DNA from: CANDYO01 sp964627795
GTDB lineage: Bacteria > Pseudomonadota > Alphaproteobacteria > Rickettsiales > CANDYO01
Reading direction: 5' to 3'
Assembly: GCA_964627795.1 (NCBI GenBank)
Contig: CAZVLF010000012.1
Span: 1 to 25,706, forward strand
Length of the DNA: 25,706 nt
The notes below the pieces were generated by a model that made no database searches, was not told where the DNA came from, and worked only from the letters and a program-made list of their open reading frames with translations. Both the position numbers and the translations under genes were made by a program. The first letter of the stretch is position 1. The number at the start of each line of letters is the position of its first letter. Shown here piece by piece: positions 7,561 through 16,265 of this stretch.

Positions 7561-8719
7561 AAATTTTGATGTTGTAATCATTGGGGCAGGTGCGGCAGGA
7601 TTAATGGCAGCTTTAACTGCAGGAAAAAGAGGGCGTAAAGTATTGCTAATTGATTCATCAAGCAAAATTGGAGAGAAAATTAGAATTTCTGGAGGTGGTA
7701 GGTGTAATTTTACCAATCTCTATGCTAGCGAAAATAATTATATTAGTGAAAATAAGCATTTTGTTAAATCTCCCTTAGCGCGTTATAACCAACATGATTT
7801 TATCAAATTAGTAGAAAAATATAATATTGCATATCATGAAAAAACTTTGGGTCAGCTTTTTTGTGATAAATCTTCTGTTCAAATTATTGATATGCTAATT
7901 TCTGAATGTAAAATAAATTATGTTGAGTTTGCCCTTAATACTAAAGTAATATCAATAAATAAAAGTGAAAAATTTTTAATCACAACTGAAGATTATAGTA
8001 TAATTTGTGATTCATTGATTATAGCAACTGGAGGCCTTTCCATACCCAAACTTGGGGCAAGTGATTTTGGCTATAAAATTGCCAAACAATTTGGCCATAA
8101 TATTGTTAAGCTAAGACCTGCCTTAGTTCCTCTTAGAGTTGAAGGAGAATTATTAAATTTTTGTAAATCCTTAAGTGGAATTTCAATAGATGCAAAAATT
8201 TATTATGAAAAAGTGTCATTTCGAGAGAATATTTTATTTACTCATCGTGGTTTAAGTGGGCCTGCAATTTTACAAATTTCTTCCTATCTTAACTTACAAA
8301 AATTGCCTCAAATTGAAATTGATTTACTTCCTGATATAACTTTAAAAGATTTTTTAGAAGAAAATAAATATTCAAAAATGCTGCTAAATAATTTTATGAG
8401 AAATTGGTTACCAAATCGTTTTGTTGATAATTATTTTGACTCTAAAAGGATAGTAGATTTCAATTCAAAAGAAATTGCTAAAATTATTGATTCTGTAAAA
8501 GAATTTAAAATTGATATAAGTGGAGATGAAGGTTATTTAAAGGCTGAGGTAACTGCTGGTGGAATTGATACTCGCGAATTATCTTCAAAAACCATGGAAA
8601 GTAATAAATGTAAAAATTTATTTTTTATTGGCGAAGTTGTTGATGTTACTGGGTGGTTAGGTGGTTTTAATTTTCAATGGGCATGGTCTTCTGGATTTGT
8701 GGCAGGTTCATATGTATGA
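7547..8719 (+). CDS. NAD(P)/FAD-dependent oxidoreductase, HI0933/BaiN family
   Basis: A 390-residue flavoprotein. The N-terminal dinucleotide fold carries VVIIGAGAAGLMAAL, followed by LIDSSSKIGEKIRISGGGRC and CNFTN. The middle has the family block LIIATGGLSIPKLGASDFG and the FTHRGLSGPAIL motif. The C terminus ends in the signature TAGGID, FFIGEVVDVTGWLGGFNFQ and WAWSSG. The family (YhiN, HI0933, BaiN) binds FAD. BaiN of gut clostridia acts on bile acids, but the physiological substrate in proteobacteria is unknown, so no reaction is assigned. It overlaps the msbA-type gene by 14 nt and the EamA gene by 8 nt, which suggests coupled translation. Confidence 0.9.
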   Translation: MQNLRNFDVVIIGAGAAGLMAALTAGKRGRKVLLIDSSSKIGEKIRISGGGRCNFTNLYASENNYISENKHFVKSPLARYNQHDFIKLVEKYNIAYHEKTLGQLFCDKSSVQIIDMLISECKINYVEFALNTKVISINKSEKFLITTEDYSIICDSLIIATGGLSIPKLGASDFGYKIAKQFGHNIVKLRPALVPLRVEGELLNFCKSLSGISIDAKIYYEKVSFRENILFTHRGLSGPAILQISSYLNLQKLPQIEIDLLPDITLKDFLEENKYSKMLLNNFMRNWLPNRFVDNYFDSKRIVDFNSKEIAKIIDSVKEFKIDISGDEGYLKAEVTAGGIDTRELSSKTMESNKCKNLFFIGEVVDVTGWLGGFNFQWAWSSGFVAGSYV

Positions 8720-9575
8720 TATTATAAATAATAAGAATAAAGGTACTATTCTTGCATTATTGTCCAGTGCATTATATGGCTTAGTTGGGTATTTCGGCAC
8801 TAAGTTAATAAATGTTGATATGGACATTAGTAGCATGTGTTTTTGGAGGTTTATGATCTCTTCAATTTTTATGCTAATTATATTAAAAGGCAAAGCTTAT
8901 ACCTCTAAAATTAATTTAAGCTTTCCTCTTTATGGAGCTTTATTTTATAGTGTTAGTGCAGGGAGCTATTTTAAGGCTACGCTTTACATAGGAACCGGAC
9001 TTGCTATGGTAATGTTTTTTTGTTTTCCTATTTTAATTATTCTTTATAACTTTTTATTTAGAGAAGTTAAAATTACAAACAGATATATTTTAGTGTTAAT
9101 TACTATTTCCTGCGGGATTCTTCTGCTTATAAAAAAAGATAATCTAGGTTTTGATTTATATGGAGTGTTTTTTGCTCTTGTTTCTGCTGTTGCTTATGCG
9201 GCATATATTATATTTAGCAAAAATACTTCTGAAAAAATATCGGCTAAAGTTCAAACTTTTTTTCTATCTATAGGAAGTATGTGTTACTTTGCCTTATTTG
9301 CTATTATTAATGATCAATTTCGATTTCCTTTAAACATAGTTGAATGGTTATATATAATTGCTATTGGAGTTTTTTGCACTGCTCTTCCAATATTACTTTT
9401 ATTAGAAGCAATAAAGTATATATCCTCTAATAAAGCTGGAGTTTTATCTGTATTAGAACCAGTTTTTGTAGTAATATTTGGCGTTATGCTATTAGAGGAA
9501 AAAATAGATATGCTTCAAGTGCTAGGTGTTATTCTTATCTTATTTTCTTCACTTTTTACTATAAAAGAAGAATGA
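8712..9575 (+). CDS. EamA/DMT-family transporter
   Basis: About 287 residues with ten hydrophobic helices in two homologous EamA halves. A glutamate that is typical near the end of the second half is visible in VLEPVFVVIFG. A GTG at 8661 would extend the frame upstream but deep into the flavoprotein gene. ATG 8712 is preferred because it has GGCAGG (8701-8706) in front, and the first helix then follows a short charged leader (MYDIINNKNKGTILALLSS). This leaves an 8-nt overlap with the previous gene. Drug/metabolite exporters of this kind are common in Rickettsiales, some of them moving S-adenosylmethionine; the substrate here cannot be read from the sequence. It is the last gene of the eight-gene run. 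Confidence 0.85.
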   Translation: MYDIINNKNKGTILALLSSALYGLVGYFGTKLINVDMDISSMCFWRFMISSIFMLIILKGKAYTSKINLSFPLYGALFYSVSAGSYFKATLYIGTGLAMVMFFCFPILIILYNFLFREVKITNRYILVLITISCGILLLIKKDNLGFDLYGVFFALVSAVAYAAYIIFSKNTSEKISAKVQTFFLSIGSMCYFALFAIINDQFRFPLNIVEWLYIIAIGVFCTALPILLLLEAIKYISSNKAGVLSVLEPVFVVIFGVMLLEEKIDMLQVLGVILILFSSLFTIKEE

Positions 9576-9616
9576 TTTCTTAATTTATTTATTTCTTTTT
9601 TTCAAAATGTCTAAGA

Positions 9617-9640
9617 AAGTGAATTTCAAGAAATTTACTT
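9617..9640. terminator. possible shared hairpin between convergent eamA-type gene and secF
   Basis: AAGTGAATTT (9617-9626) and AAATTTACTT (9631-9640) pair over 10 positions, with one G-T pair, around a CAAG loop. It lies between two converging genes and overlaps the secF stop codon. No clear T-run follows on either strand, although a T-rich stretch (about 9585-9602) precedes it. This makes it a weak terminator candidate. Confidence 0.35.
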
Positions 9641-10550
9641 ATCTCATAAATTTCTTGATTCCTAAATGGATTAATATAGGAGCAGAAATATATATTGATG
9701 AATAAGTTCCCACTAAAATTCCAAAGAAAACCGTAGCGCTAAAACTAAATAAGTTTTCTCCGCCAAAAAATAATAATGCGGCAGTAGAAACAAGAGTTGT
9801 TGCAACAGTTAATGTGGTGCGGCTTAATGTTTCATTTATACTAAGGTTTATTAAGTCGTGGGCTTTAAGTTTTTTATATTTAAGAATATTTTCTCTAATT
9901 CTATCATAAATAACTACTGAATCATTAACTGAATATCCAATAACTGTAAGAATAGCAGCAATAGAAGTTAAGCTAAATTCAAGTTGAGTTAAACTCATAA
10001 ATCCAAGAGAAAATACAGTATCATGTAAAAGGGCTATAATTATTCCTAAACCATATTGCCATTCAAACCTAAAAGCAATATATATCATTATTCCAGCAAA
10101 TGAAAATAACACTGCAAGTAAGCCATCTTTTATTAATTCTGAGCCAACTTGAGGACCAACAAAATCTATCTTCTTATATTCTATTTTATTTTCAAAAAAA
10201 TTATTTAATGAATCTTTAATCTTAGAAATATTTTGTTGCTGATCACTATTTTTATGATTACCTATTTTAACCATTAAGTTACTTTTATCTACGTTTTGAA
10301 GATGAACTTCACCAAGATTTAGTGGTTCTAATGCTTTGTAAAGAGGAGTTAATTCAATGGCCTTTTCTAGTTTTGCTTCAATTATAACACCACCTCTAAA
10401 ATCTATACCGAAATTAAGACCTTTAGTAGTTAAAAAGAATATAGAAACTAGCAAGAGAATAAAAGAGATAGCCATATTAATATAGCGTATACCCATAAAA
10501 TCTATTTTTGTATTATCAGGAATGAGTCTAATAGGAAAATAAAAATTCAT
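9639..10550 (-). CDS. secF: protein translocase subunit SecF
   Basis: A 303-residue inner-membrane protein that works with SecD to drive proton-powered late steps of export through SecYEG. Six membrane helices are seen. The first periplasmic segment starts with the SecF signature FGIDFRGG, and the helix 4-5 region has VIGYSVNDSVVIYDRIREN, the conserved D-R block of the family. Length is normal for a separate SecF, so it is not fused to SecD, and no SecD gene is in the window. The gene follows pgpA on the same strand after 69 nt and appears to have its own promoter there. The ribosome binding site is weak (AAGAA just before the ATG). Confidence 0.95.
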   Translation of the reverse strand: MNFYFPIRLIPDNTKIDFMGIRYINMAISFILLLVSIFFLTTKGLNFGIDFRGGVIIEAKLEKAIELTPLYKALEPLNLGEVHLQNVDKSNLMVKIGNHKNSDQQQNISKIKDSLNNFFENKIEYKKIDFVGPQVGSELIKDGLLAVLFSFAGIMIYIAFRFEWQYGLGIIIALLHDTVFSLGFMSLTQLEFSLTSIAAILTVIGYSVNDSVVIYDRIRENILKYKKLKAHDLINLSINETLSRTTLTVATTLVSTAALLFFGGENLFSFSATVFFGILVGTYSSIYISAPILIHLGIKKFMR

Positions 10551-10590
10551 TTTCTTGCCATTTACATTTGTGTTTAACTAATACTTAAGC

Positions 10591-10618
10591 ATTATAGGCA
10601 TAAACTTAGAATTATCAA
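10591..10618 (-). promoter_or_regulatory. probable sigma70-type promoter of secF
   Basis: On the - strand TTGATA (10618-10613) is followed after 16 nt by a perfect TATAAT (10596-10591). The predicted start of the message is near 10584, giving a leader of about 35 nt before the secF ATG at 10550. The -35 begins 2 nt after the pgpA stop codon, so secF can be transcribed apart from the upstream operon. This is the best-matched promoter in the window. Confidence 0.55.
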
Positions 10619-10619
10619 C

Positions 10620-11198
10620 CTACAATCTATCGATAATGGCATAAAGCACAAAAAATTGAACAATGACTGCAAAAATTGCTGCTACCACATCATCAAGCAT
10701 AATTCCTAAGCCACCTTTAATTTTTTTATCAAAATAATCAATCGGCCAGGGTTTAGTTATATCCATCAGACGAAAAAAAATAAATGAAGCTATCAAGTTA
10801 TATAATCCAAGCTTAAACTCATTTATACCATGCTCTTTAAATTTCATAATTGATTCACCTCCTATATAAGGCAATAATAAAATAACTAAGCAGATCGTTA
10901 GTAATTGACCAACAATTTCATCAATTACTACTTCTTTTGGATCTTCTTTATTATGTAGTTCGCTATATTGATCGGCTGCCCAAATCCCAAGAAAAAAGAG
11001 AGCAGTGGTTAGCATTAATAGATAATTTATTAATTCAAAAGCTGAAATACTTCTAACTCCGCCTTTACCCATGCTAACTAAGTAAGTCATTATAATATAA
11101 AGTGGAAATGCAAGTAATGAACCAAAGGTTCCTGGTGCTTTTGGTATATAACCAATTCCAAAACCTGTTGCAATTATACTAGAAAGTTTAAATTTCAT
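10620..11198 (-). CDS. pgpA: phosphatidylglycerophosphatase A
   Basis: A 192-residue membrane enzyme that removes phosphate from phosphatidylglycerol phosphate to give phosphatidylglycerol. Family motifs are present in order: GFGIGYIPKAPGTFGSLLAF near the N terminus, the acidic EVVIDEIVGQ block, FRLMDITKPWPIDYFDK, and GGLGIMLDDVVAAI close to the C terminus. Four hydrophobic segments fit an inner-membrane location. The ATG at 11198 shares one base with the stop of the glycosyltransferase gene (TAATG), so translation is likely coupled. It carries out a late step of phospholipid synthesis; the other two genes of its transcript also concern the envelope. Confidence 0.94.
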   Translation of the reverse strand: MKFKLSSIIATGFGIGYIPKAPGTFGSLLAFPLYIIMTYLVSMGKGGVRSISAFELINYLLMLTTALFFLGIWAADQYSELHNKEDPKEVVIDEIVGQLLTICLVILLLPYIGGESIMKFKEHGINEFKLGLYNLIASFIFFRLMDITKPWPIDYFDKKIKGGLGIMLDDVVAAIFAVIVQFFVLYAIIDRL

Positions 11199-12556
11199 TA
11201 TTTATTATGCTCCACATATGAACTTAATCCATGTTCTGTTTTTTCCCATTTAAACGGTGAAGTAAAAACTTGAATTAATGACCTTATTCCTGCAATTGGC
11301 AAAAGCCAGTAATAAAAAAATGAAAGAAAAATTGCAGACTTTGAATTATACCATTTATTTCTAATAATAATAAATAAGCTTAATATAAAAGGCAATAGAA
11401 GAGCTAAGGGAAGGTTAATTTTCCAAAATATGCTCGATATAGGGATTTTTAAATTAAAAATTGTTATTAATATAAAAAACGGTATTAATATATAAATTAA
11501 GCTAGGAATGTAAAGAGTTAGCATTATTCCAACTAAATCTTTTAACTTTACTTTTTTTTTGAAACCAACATGAAGAAGACTTGTTAATAGATGTCCTTTA
11601 ATCCATCTAGACCTTTGCTTAATCCATGCTTTTAGTGTAATTGGTGATTCTTCATAGGTGGTACTAGCAATTAATTCTGTTTTATAACCCGCATGGTTTA
11701 ATCTAAGGCCAAGATCTGCATCTTCCGTTACATTAAAAGAGTCCCATCCTCCAAGTTCAATAAGTTTTTCTCTTATAAAGTGGTTACTAGTTCCACCAAG
11801 TGGAATTGGTAATGAGAGTTTTTTAAGGCCTTCTAGCATATACTCAAACAAAATAGAATATTCAATGGAAAATAACTTAGTTAAATAATTTTCTTCCCTA
11901 TTATAATAATTTAATCTTGCTTGAATGCAAATCACTTGTGAGGTACATAAGCTAAATTTAGCTACTACTTGCTTTAATTGATTTTCAGAAGGGCGATCTT
12001 CTGCATCATAAACAGTTATATATTTTCCTGTAGCAAAGTTTAATCCATAATTACATGCTTTTGGCTTAGTTCTAGGATAAGACTTAGGGATATTAATTAT
12101 TTTGATATGGTTAGGAATAGCAAGTTTAGATAACGCTCTTTTAGTTATTTTATCATTTTCTTCAACTAACAGAAGTATTTCAAGTAAGTCTTTAGGATAG
12201 TCTATTTTTTCCATTGAAATAAAAAGGTTATAAATAATTTTATCCTCTTTATATAGAGGAACCATAATCGTATATTTTGGTAATTCTAGTGGTTCTTGAA
12301 AATTGCAATCTTGCTTGTAATTATATATTCCAATTATAGTTATGAAAGCTTTTGAGCTTTGGGTGATAAGGTAAAGTATATTAAGCAGATAAAAAATAAA
12401 AACGTAGCTTTGTTCAGGTAACACTATCAAAAAAGTAACCCAAAGGAAAAAAATTATTATAAGCTTAAATCTATTATTTTTCATCCACAACCTTAGGGAA
12501 TATTGAGGATAATTTTCCTCCAGTTTAAAAATAGATTTTCTGATAAGTTCATCCAT
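11198..12556 (-). CDS. membrane-bound family 2 glycosyltransferase (BcsA-like)
   Basis: A 452-residue protein with two N-terminal membrane helices (about 30-75), a cytosolic GT-A domain and three or four C-terminal helices. The D,D,D,QxxRW set of processive inverting transferases is visible: the first D-rich region around residues 128-135, DAED at 184-187, TEDAD at 277-281 and QRSRW at 314-318. This arrangement is shared with cellulose and hyaluronan synthases and with beta-glucan synthases. The sugar and polymer cannot be predicted. It lies 5 nt after the ABC transporter gene and overlaps pgpA by one base. No PilZ domain or polysaccharide export partner is seen, so the product may be a glycolipid rather than a secreted polymer. 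Confidence 0.88.
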   Translation of the reverse strand: MDELIRKSIFKLEENYPQYSLRLWMKNNRFKLIIIFFLWVTFLIVLPEQSYVFIFYLLNILYLITQSSKAFITIIGIYNYKQDCNFQEPLELPKYTIMVPLYKEDKIIYNLFISMEKIDYPKDLLEILLLVEENDKITKRALSKLAIPNHIKIINIPKSYPRTKPKACNYGLNFATGKYITVYDAEDRPSENQLKQVVAKFSLCTSQVICIQARLNYYNREENYLTKLFSIEYSILFEYMLEGLKKLSLPIPLGGTSNHFIREKLIELGGWDSFNVTEDADLGLRLNHAGYKTELIASTTYEESPITLKAWIKQRSRWIKGHLLTSLLHVGFKKKVKLKDLVGIMLTLYIPSLIYILIPFFILITIFNLKIPISSIFWKINLPLALLLPFILSLFIIIRNKWYNSKSAIFLSFFYYWLLPIAGIRSLIQVFTSPFKWEKTEHGLSSYVEHNK

Positions 12557-12561
12557 AGTTA

Positions 12562-14238
12562 TTAGCTAAATATTATTTCATGTTGATGAAATTTTTTTAA
12601 AGTATCTCGATGGCCTATAGATATTAAAGTTACATCTGGCAATTCATCCTTAATAAGTTTATAAGCAATTTCTTCATCTTCAATGCTTAAAGCACTACTT
12701 GATTCATCCATTATTAATATACCAGGTTTATTTAAAATAGCTCTTAGGAAAGCTATTTTCTGTTGTTCACCTAAGCTTAAAGATGAAGACCAATTTTCTT
12801 GATTATATAATCTATATTTTAGCTTTGTTAAATTTATTTTTTCAAGAAGGGTAAGAATATATTCTTTATCTTTTACTTCTGTTTGTGGATAACAAATTTC
12901 TTCAATTAGTGTTAAAGAATGTAAAAAAGTTTTTTGAGGAATATAAAAAATATTTTTATCCTGTGGTAATTCAATTAATCCTTCACCATAAGGCCAATAA
13001 CCTGCTAAAGCTGCAGTAAAGGTGCTTTTACCACAACCATTTCTTCCTCTGATTAAATAAGATTGTCCAAGATTAAAATTAAGATTAAGATTTTGTTGTA
13101 AAGGAAGTAGGCTTGGTGAGTTTAAAAACAAACTCTTAACCGAAATTAGATTAGTCTCCTTTTTAAAACAATTAATTTTATTAGATTTAATAGTGTTTTC
13201 CCAAGATCTAATATGTTGATCAAACTCACTTAACCTTGTAATTACCGCTTTATAGTTAGCTAAAGATTGATAATTACTAATTAAAATGGACAATGAATCT
13301 TGAACTTTGCCAAATGCATTTGCAATTTGCATGACTTCACCTAACTGAATTTCTTTAGCAAATAACCTAGGAGCAGATAATAATATAGGGAAAATATTAG
13401 CGAAATTATTATAAAAATTTGACCAAATACTTAAGTTTTTTTGAATTTTAATTATACTAAAATTATTGTCTATAACTTGTTGAAGTGCATTTTTAAAAAT
13501 ATTTTTTTCATATTCTTCGCCTTGGTAAAAGATAATATTATTTGCATTTTCTCTTGCTCTCATGAGCGAAAAACGGAAATTAGCTTCTTTTTTCTCTTGC
13601 TCAAAATCTAACTTCACTAGTCTTTTACCAATTTTAAAAGTAATAAAAGTGCCTATTATGCAATAAGCTAATACTGCCCAAACCATATATCCATGTAGGG
13701 TGAAGTTAATATTTGCAATAGTAAATTTAACTATTCCTGAAAGATTCCACAGTATAGATATAAAGCTTACAAGTGTGATAAAAGAATTTATAACTTGAAA
13801 AAAAAGATTTCCGGTTAAGCTAGTAAAGGAATTTAAATCTTCGCTAAGTCTTTGATCTGGGTTATCTATTTTGTTAGGTAAAAGATTATTAGCAATATAT
13901 GCTTTACTATTCATCCATTTATCAACATATTTGTGAGTGATATATTTTCTCCAGTTTATGACAAGATAAGAAACTGATATAAATGAAGATATGAATATTA
14001 AAATCATAAAGCTAACAGCTAAACAGAAAGTTTTTATACTGTCATATAATTCAGCTTTATTTGCATTTTGTAGGGCGTTATAAAATCCAGCATACCATTT
14101 ATTCATTAATACTTGGGCATAAACAAGGATAAATTGCAATACTATTGATAAACTTAAAAGCAAAATAGCTTTTGTTCTAGTTTCTTTATCAATAAAAAAA
14201 TCTTTGCCCAAATAACATATATTTTTGAAAAAATTCAT
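12562..14238 (-). CDS. SbmA/ABCD-type ABC transporter (fused permease-ATPase)
   Basis: About 558 residues. A TTG at 14250 extends the frame, but ATG 14238 has GGGAG five bases before it and is preferred. The membrane domain belongs to the ABC_membrane_2 type, shared by SbmA/BacA, YddA and the peroxisomal ABCD proteins; NPDQRLSEDL at 126-135 is its family motif. The ATPase has Walker A GRNGCGKST at 398-406, a signature reading LSLGEQQK (487-494) as in ABCD proteins, Walker B ILIMDESSSAL, and the switch histidine of ISIGHRD at 543. Possible cargoes include peptides, vitamins or very long acyl chains; the sequence does not decide. It is the first gene of the operon with the glycosyltransferase and pgpA. 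Confidence 0.88.
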   Translation of the reverse strand: MNFFKNICYLGKDFFIDKETRTKAILLLSLSIVLQFILVYAQVLMNKWYAGFYNALQNANKAELYDSIKTFCLAVSFMILIFISSFISVSYLVINWRKYITHKYVDKWMNSKAYIANNLLPNKIDNPDQRLSEDLNSFTSLTGNLFFQVINSFITLVSFISILWNLSGIVKFTIANINFTLHGYMVWAVLAYCIIGTFITFKIGKRLVKLDFEQEKKEANFRFSLMRARENANNIIFYQGEEYEKNIFKNALQQVIDNNFSIIKIQKNLSIWSNFYNNFANIFPILLSAPRLFAKEIQLGEVMQIANAFGKVQDSLSILISNYQSLANYKAVITRLSEFDQHIRSWENTIKSNKINCFKKETNLISVKSLFLNSPSLLPLQQNLNLNFNLGQSYLIRGRNGCGKSTFTAALAGYWPYGEGLIELPQDKNIFYIPQKTFLHSLTLIEEICYPQTEVKDKEYILTLLEKINLTKLKYRLYNQENWSSSLSLGEQQKIAFLRAILNKPGILIMDESSSALSIEDEEIAYKLIKDELPDVTLISIGHRDTLKKFHQHEIIFS

Positions 14239-14266
14239 GCTTACTCCCAAAATAATGCTTGCTTAT

Positions 14267-14272
14267 ATTATA
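14267..14272 (-). promoter_or_regulatory. -10 element of the SbmA/ABCD-type transporter operon
   Basis: A perfect TATAAT on the - strand lies 28 nt before the ATG at 14238. No convincing -35 is found at 16-18 nt. It is one half of a divergent pair in the 14239-14352 spacer. Confidence 0.4.
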
Positions 14273-14321
14273 AAAATAGCGAAACTAGCAAAAATTTATA
14301 GTTTAAAATAATTTATTTGGC

Positions 14322-14327
14322 TATAAT
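14322..14327 (+). promoter_or_regulatory. -10 element of the oxidase-like/folE/antiporter operon
   Basis: A perfect TATAAT lies 25 nt before the ATG at 14353, with AGGG at 14341-14344 as ribosome binding site. A TG pair two bases ahead of it (14318-14319) is close to, but not at, the extended -10 position. A clear -35 is lacking. This position argues against the upstream in-frame TTG at 14317 being the start codon. Confidence 0.45.
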
Positions 14328-14352
14328 TCTTTTTAAGCTAAGGGTAATATTA

Positions 14353-15681
14353 ATGTTAACTAAAATTTTTCCAAAAAATGAGCTAGTACGTCATGTGTTC
14401 ACTTTATGGTTTATTTTAGCTGTAGTTGCTCTTGCATTTTCTGGTATTTATTCGTTTCTTCCTTATGCCTTAAGAACTCCAGTCCTAGCAAAAATTTTAA
14501 ATTTACCTAATCTATTTAATTTATCACTAATGGTGCATGTTAATTTAGGTGTATTAGTGTGGTTTATGTCTAGCGCCGCTATGCTAGCCTGTTTAATTAT
14601 TAAAGAAAAATGGGCAATTTACTCATTTGTTAGCTTTATTATAGCCATGGTGGGCACTTTATTTATTATATTTTCTCCATTTATAGGCTCATCTGAGCCA
14701 GTTAAAAATGATTATATACCTATTTTACATAATTTTGTTTTCATATTAGGAATTTCTCTCTTTCTTTGCTCAATATTGCTTCAATCTATACTTGGAATTT
14801 TAAGTTGGGAAAATATAAAAAGAAATACCCTTAAAACTTCTATTTATATAATTTGTTTGATATATATTGTAGCTTGCCTTTGTTTTATTAAATCGGCTTA
14901 TGAATTAAAGTTAGTTACGCAAAAAAGATTTGTTGATTTGCTTGAATTTTATCAGCTCCTTTTTTGGGGACCTGGACATATACTACAATTCTGCTATGTG
15001 CAGCTGATTATATTTGCTTGGATAATATTAATTAGTGATGCACCTAATATAAAATTAAATAAAAAACTTATAAATATTCTTCAATGGGTTAATTTTATTT
15101 GTATTATTCCAACCATCTTTATTTATTGGATTTGCTCTGTTGATAGCCCTGAACTATATAATTTTTTTACCTACCATATGAAATATTTTGGCGGCAATTT
15201 AATTATGGTAATAGGTTTGATTATTTGCTACAATTTAGTAAAGTCTAATATTATAAGGAGTTTTTCAGGGGCAGCTATATTATCTTCTCTTCTCTTGTTA
15301 GGATCAGGTGGAGTTATTGGCTTTTTAATTAATGGCGCAAATGTCACTGTGCCTGCACATTATCATGGGGTTATTCTTGGCATTACGGTAAGCCTTATGG
15401 GAATGTTTTATAAGCTACTTCCTGAATTAGGGTTTAAAGGGGTGAATAATAAGTCGGCTAATTGGCAGCTTGCTTTATATAGTTTAGGGCAATTTATACA
15501 CGTATTAGCTCTGGCTATATCAGGTGGATATGGAGTTTTAAGAAAAGATCCCTTAGGAAAATTAAGCATGAAAGCTAAATTTTTTATGGGCGTTATGGGA
15601 ATAGGTGGGAGCATAGCTTTAATTGGAGGAATCTTATTTGTGATTTTGATATTTAAAAATTTAAAAGGGAATAATTCATAA
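14353..15681 (+). CDS. heme-copper oxidase subunit I-like protein with altered CuB site
   Basis: About 442 residues and roughly 12 membrane helices, in the family usually labelled cbb3-type cytochrome c oxidase subunit I. Histidines fitting the two hemes are present: H62 in VHVNLGVLVW, and H336 and H338 in VPAHYHGV. One CuB histidine candidate is H209 in FWGPGHILQF. The neighbouring CuB pair, normally His-His, reads Tyr-His (274-275, in FFTYHMKY), and the position four after H209, where A-type oxidases carry the cross-linked Tyr, is Phe. No subunit II or III gene is adjacent. It may therefore be a divergent oxidase, a nitric-oxide-type enzyme or a heme protein of other use. folE begins 2 nt after its stop. 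Confidence 0.75.
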   Translation: MLTKIFPKNELVRHVFTLWFILAVVALAFSGIYSFLPYALRTPVLAKILNLPNLFNLSLMVHVNLGVLVWFMSSAAMLACLIIKEKWAIYSFVSFIIAMVGTLFIIFSPFIGSSEPVKNDYIPILHNFVFILGISLFLCSILLQSILGILSWENIKRNTLKTSIYIICLIYIVACLCFIKSAYELKLVTQKRFVDLLEFYQLLFWGPGHILQFCYVQLIIFAWIILISDAPNIKLNKKLINILQWVNFICIIPTIFIYWICSVDSPELYNFFTYHMKYFGGNLIMVIGLIICYNLVKSNIIRSFSGAAILSSLLLLGSGGVIGFLINGANVTVPAHYHGVILGITVSLMGMFYKLLPELGFKGVNNKSANWQLALYSLGQFIHVLALAISGGYGVLRKDPLGKLSMKAKFFMGVMGIGGSIALIGGILFVILIFKNLKGNNS

Positions 15682-15683
15682 AA

Positions 15684-16256
15684 ATGAACAAAAGACCGAC
15701 CAGAGAAGAAGCTGAAAATGCAGTTAGAACTTTAATCGCATGGGCAGGAGATAATCCAGAAAGAAAAGAATTAATAGAAACTCCAAAAAGAGTTGTCAAT
15801 GCTTATGAAGAATTATTTATAGGTTATAAACAAACAATTACTCAAGAAGTTGGTAAATCATTTGAAAATAACAATGATTATGATGATATGATAATAGTTC
15901 GTGAAATAATTTTTGAATCACATTGCGAACATCATATGGTACCTATTATAGGTAAAGCTCACGTTGCTTATATTCCTGATCAAAAAATTTTAGGTTTAAG
16001 TAAAATTGCAAGAATTGTGGATATTTTATCTAAAAGGTTACAAATTCAAGAAAGATTAACATTAGAAATAGCAAAATCCATTGATGAGATTGTTAACCCT
16101 AAAGGGGTTGGCGTTGTTATAGAATCTTCTCATCAATGTTTAACAATGCGAGGAGCATATAAACCAGGAAGTTTAATGAGAACCTTGCACATGGTTGGCT
16201 GTTTTAAAGAAGATAACATTAGAAAAGACTTTTTAAGTCAAATAACAGACATGTGA
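15684..16256 (+). CDS. folE: GTP cyclohydrolase I
   Basis: A 190-residue cytosolic enzyme converting GTP to 7,8-dihydroneopterin triphosphate and formate, the entry step to folate and, in many bacteria, to queuosine. The zinc ligands C81 and H84 (in ESHCEHHMVP) and C152 (in SSHQCLTMRG) have the same spacing as C110, H113 and C181 of E. coli. GLSKIARIVDILSKRLQIQE and the C-terminal TMRGAYKPGS are intact. Length is that of a compact type IA enzyme. It lies 2 nt after the oxidase-like gene, and its stop codon overlaps the strong Shine-Dalgarno of the antiporter gene, so the three genes form one operon. No other folate gene is in the window. Confidence 0.96.
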   Translation: MNKRPTREEAENAVRTLIAWAGDNPERKELIETPKRVVNAYEELFIGYKQTITQEVGKSFENNNDYDDMIIVREIIFESHCEHHMVPIIGKAHVAYIPDQKILGLSKIARIVDILSKRLQIQERLTLEIAKSIDEIVNPKGVGVVIESSHQCLTMRGAYKPGSLMRTLHMVGCFKEDNIRKDFLSQITDM

Positions 16257-16265
16257 GGAGGATTT

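Noticed and set aside
8661..8711. Upstream GTG start for the EamA gene
   Set aside because: It would overlap the flavoprotein gene by 59 nt and add residues unlike a DMT transporter N terminus; ATG 8712 has a ribosome binding site.
14317..14352. Upstream TTG start for the oxidase-like gene
   Set aside because: It lies upstream of the TATAAT at 14322-14327, while ATG 14353 has AGGG in front.
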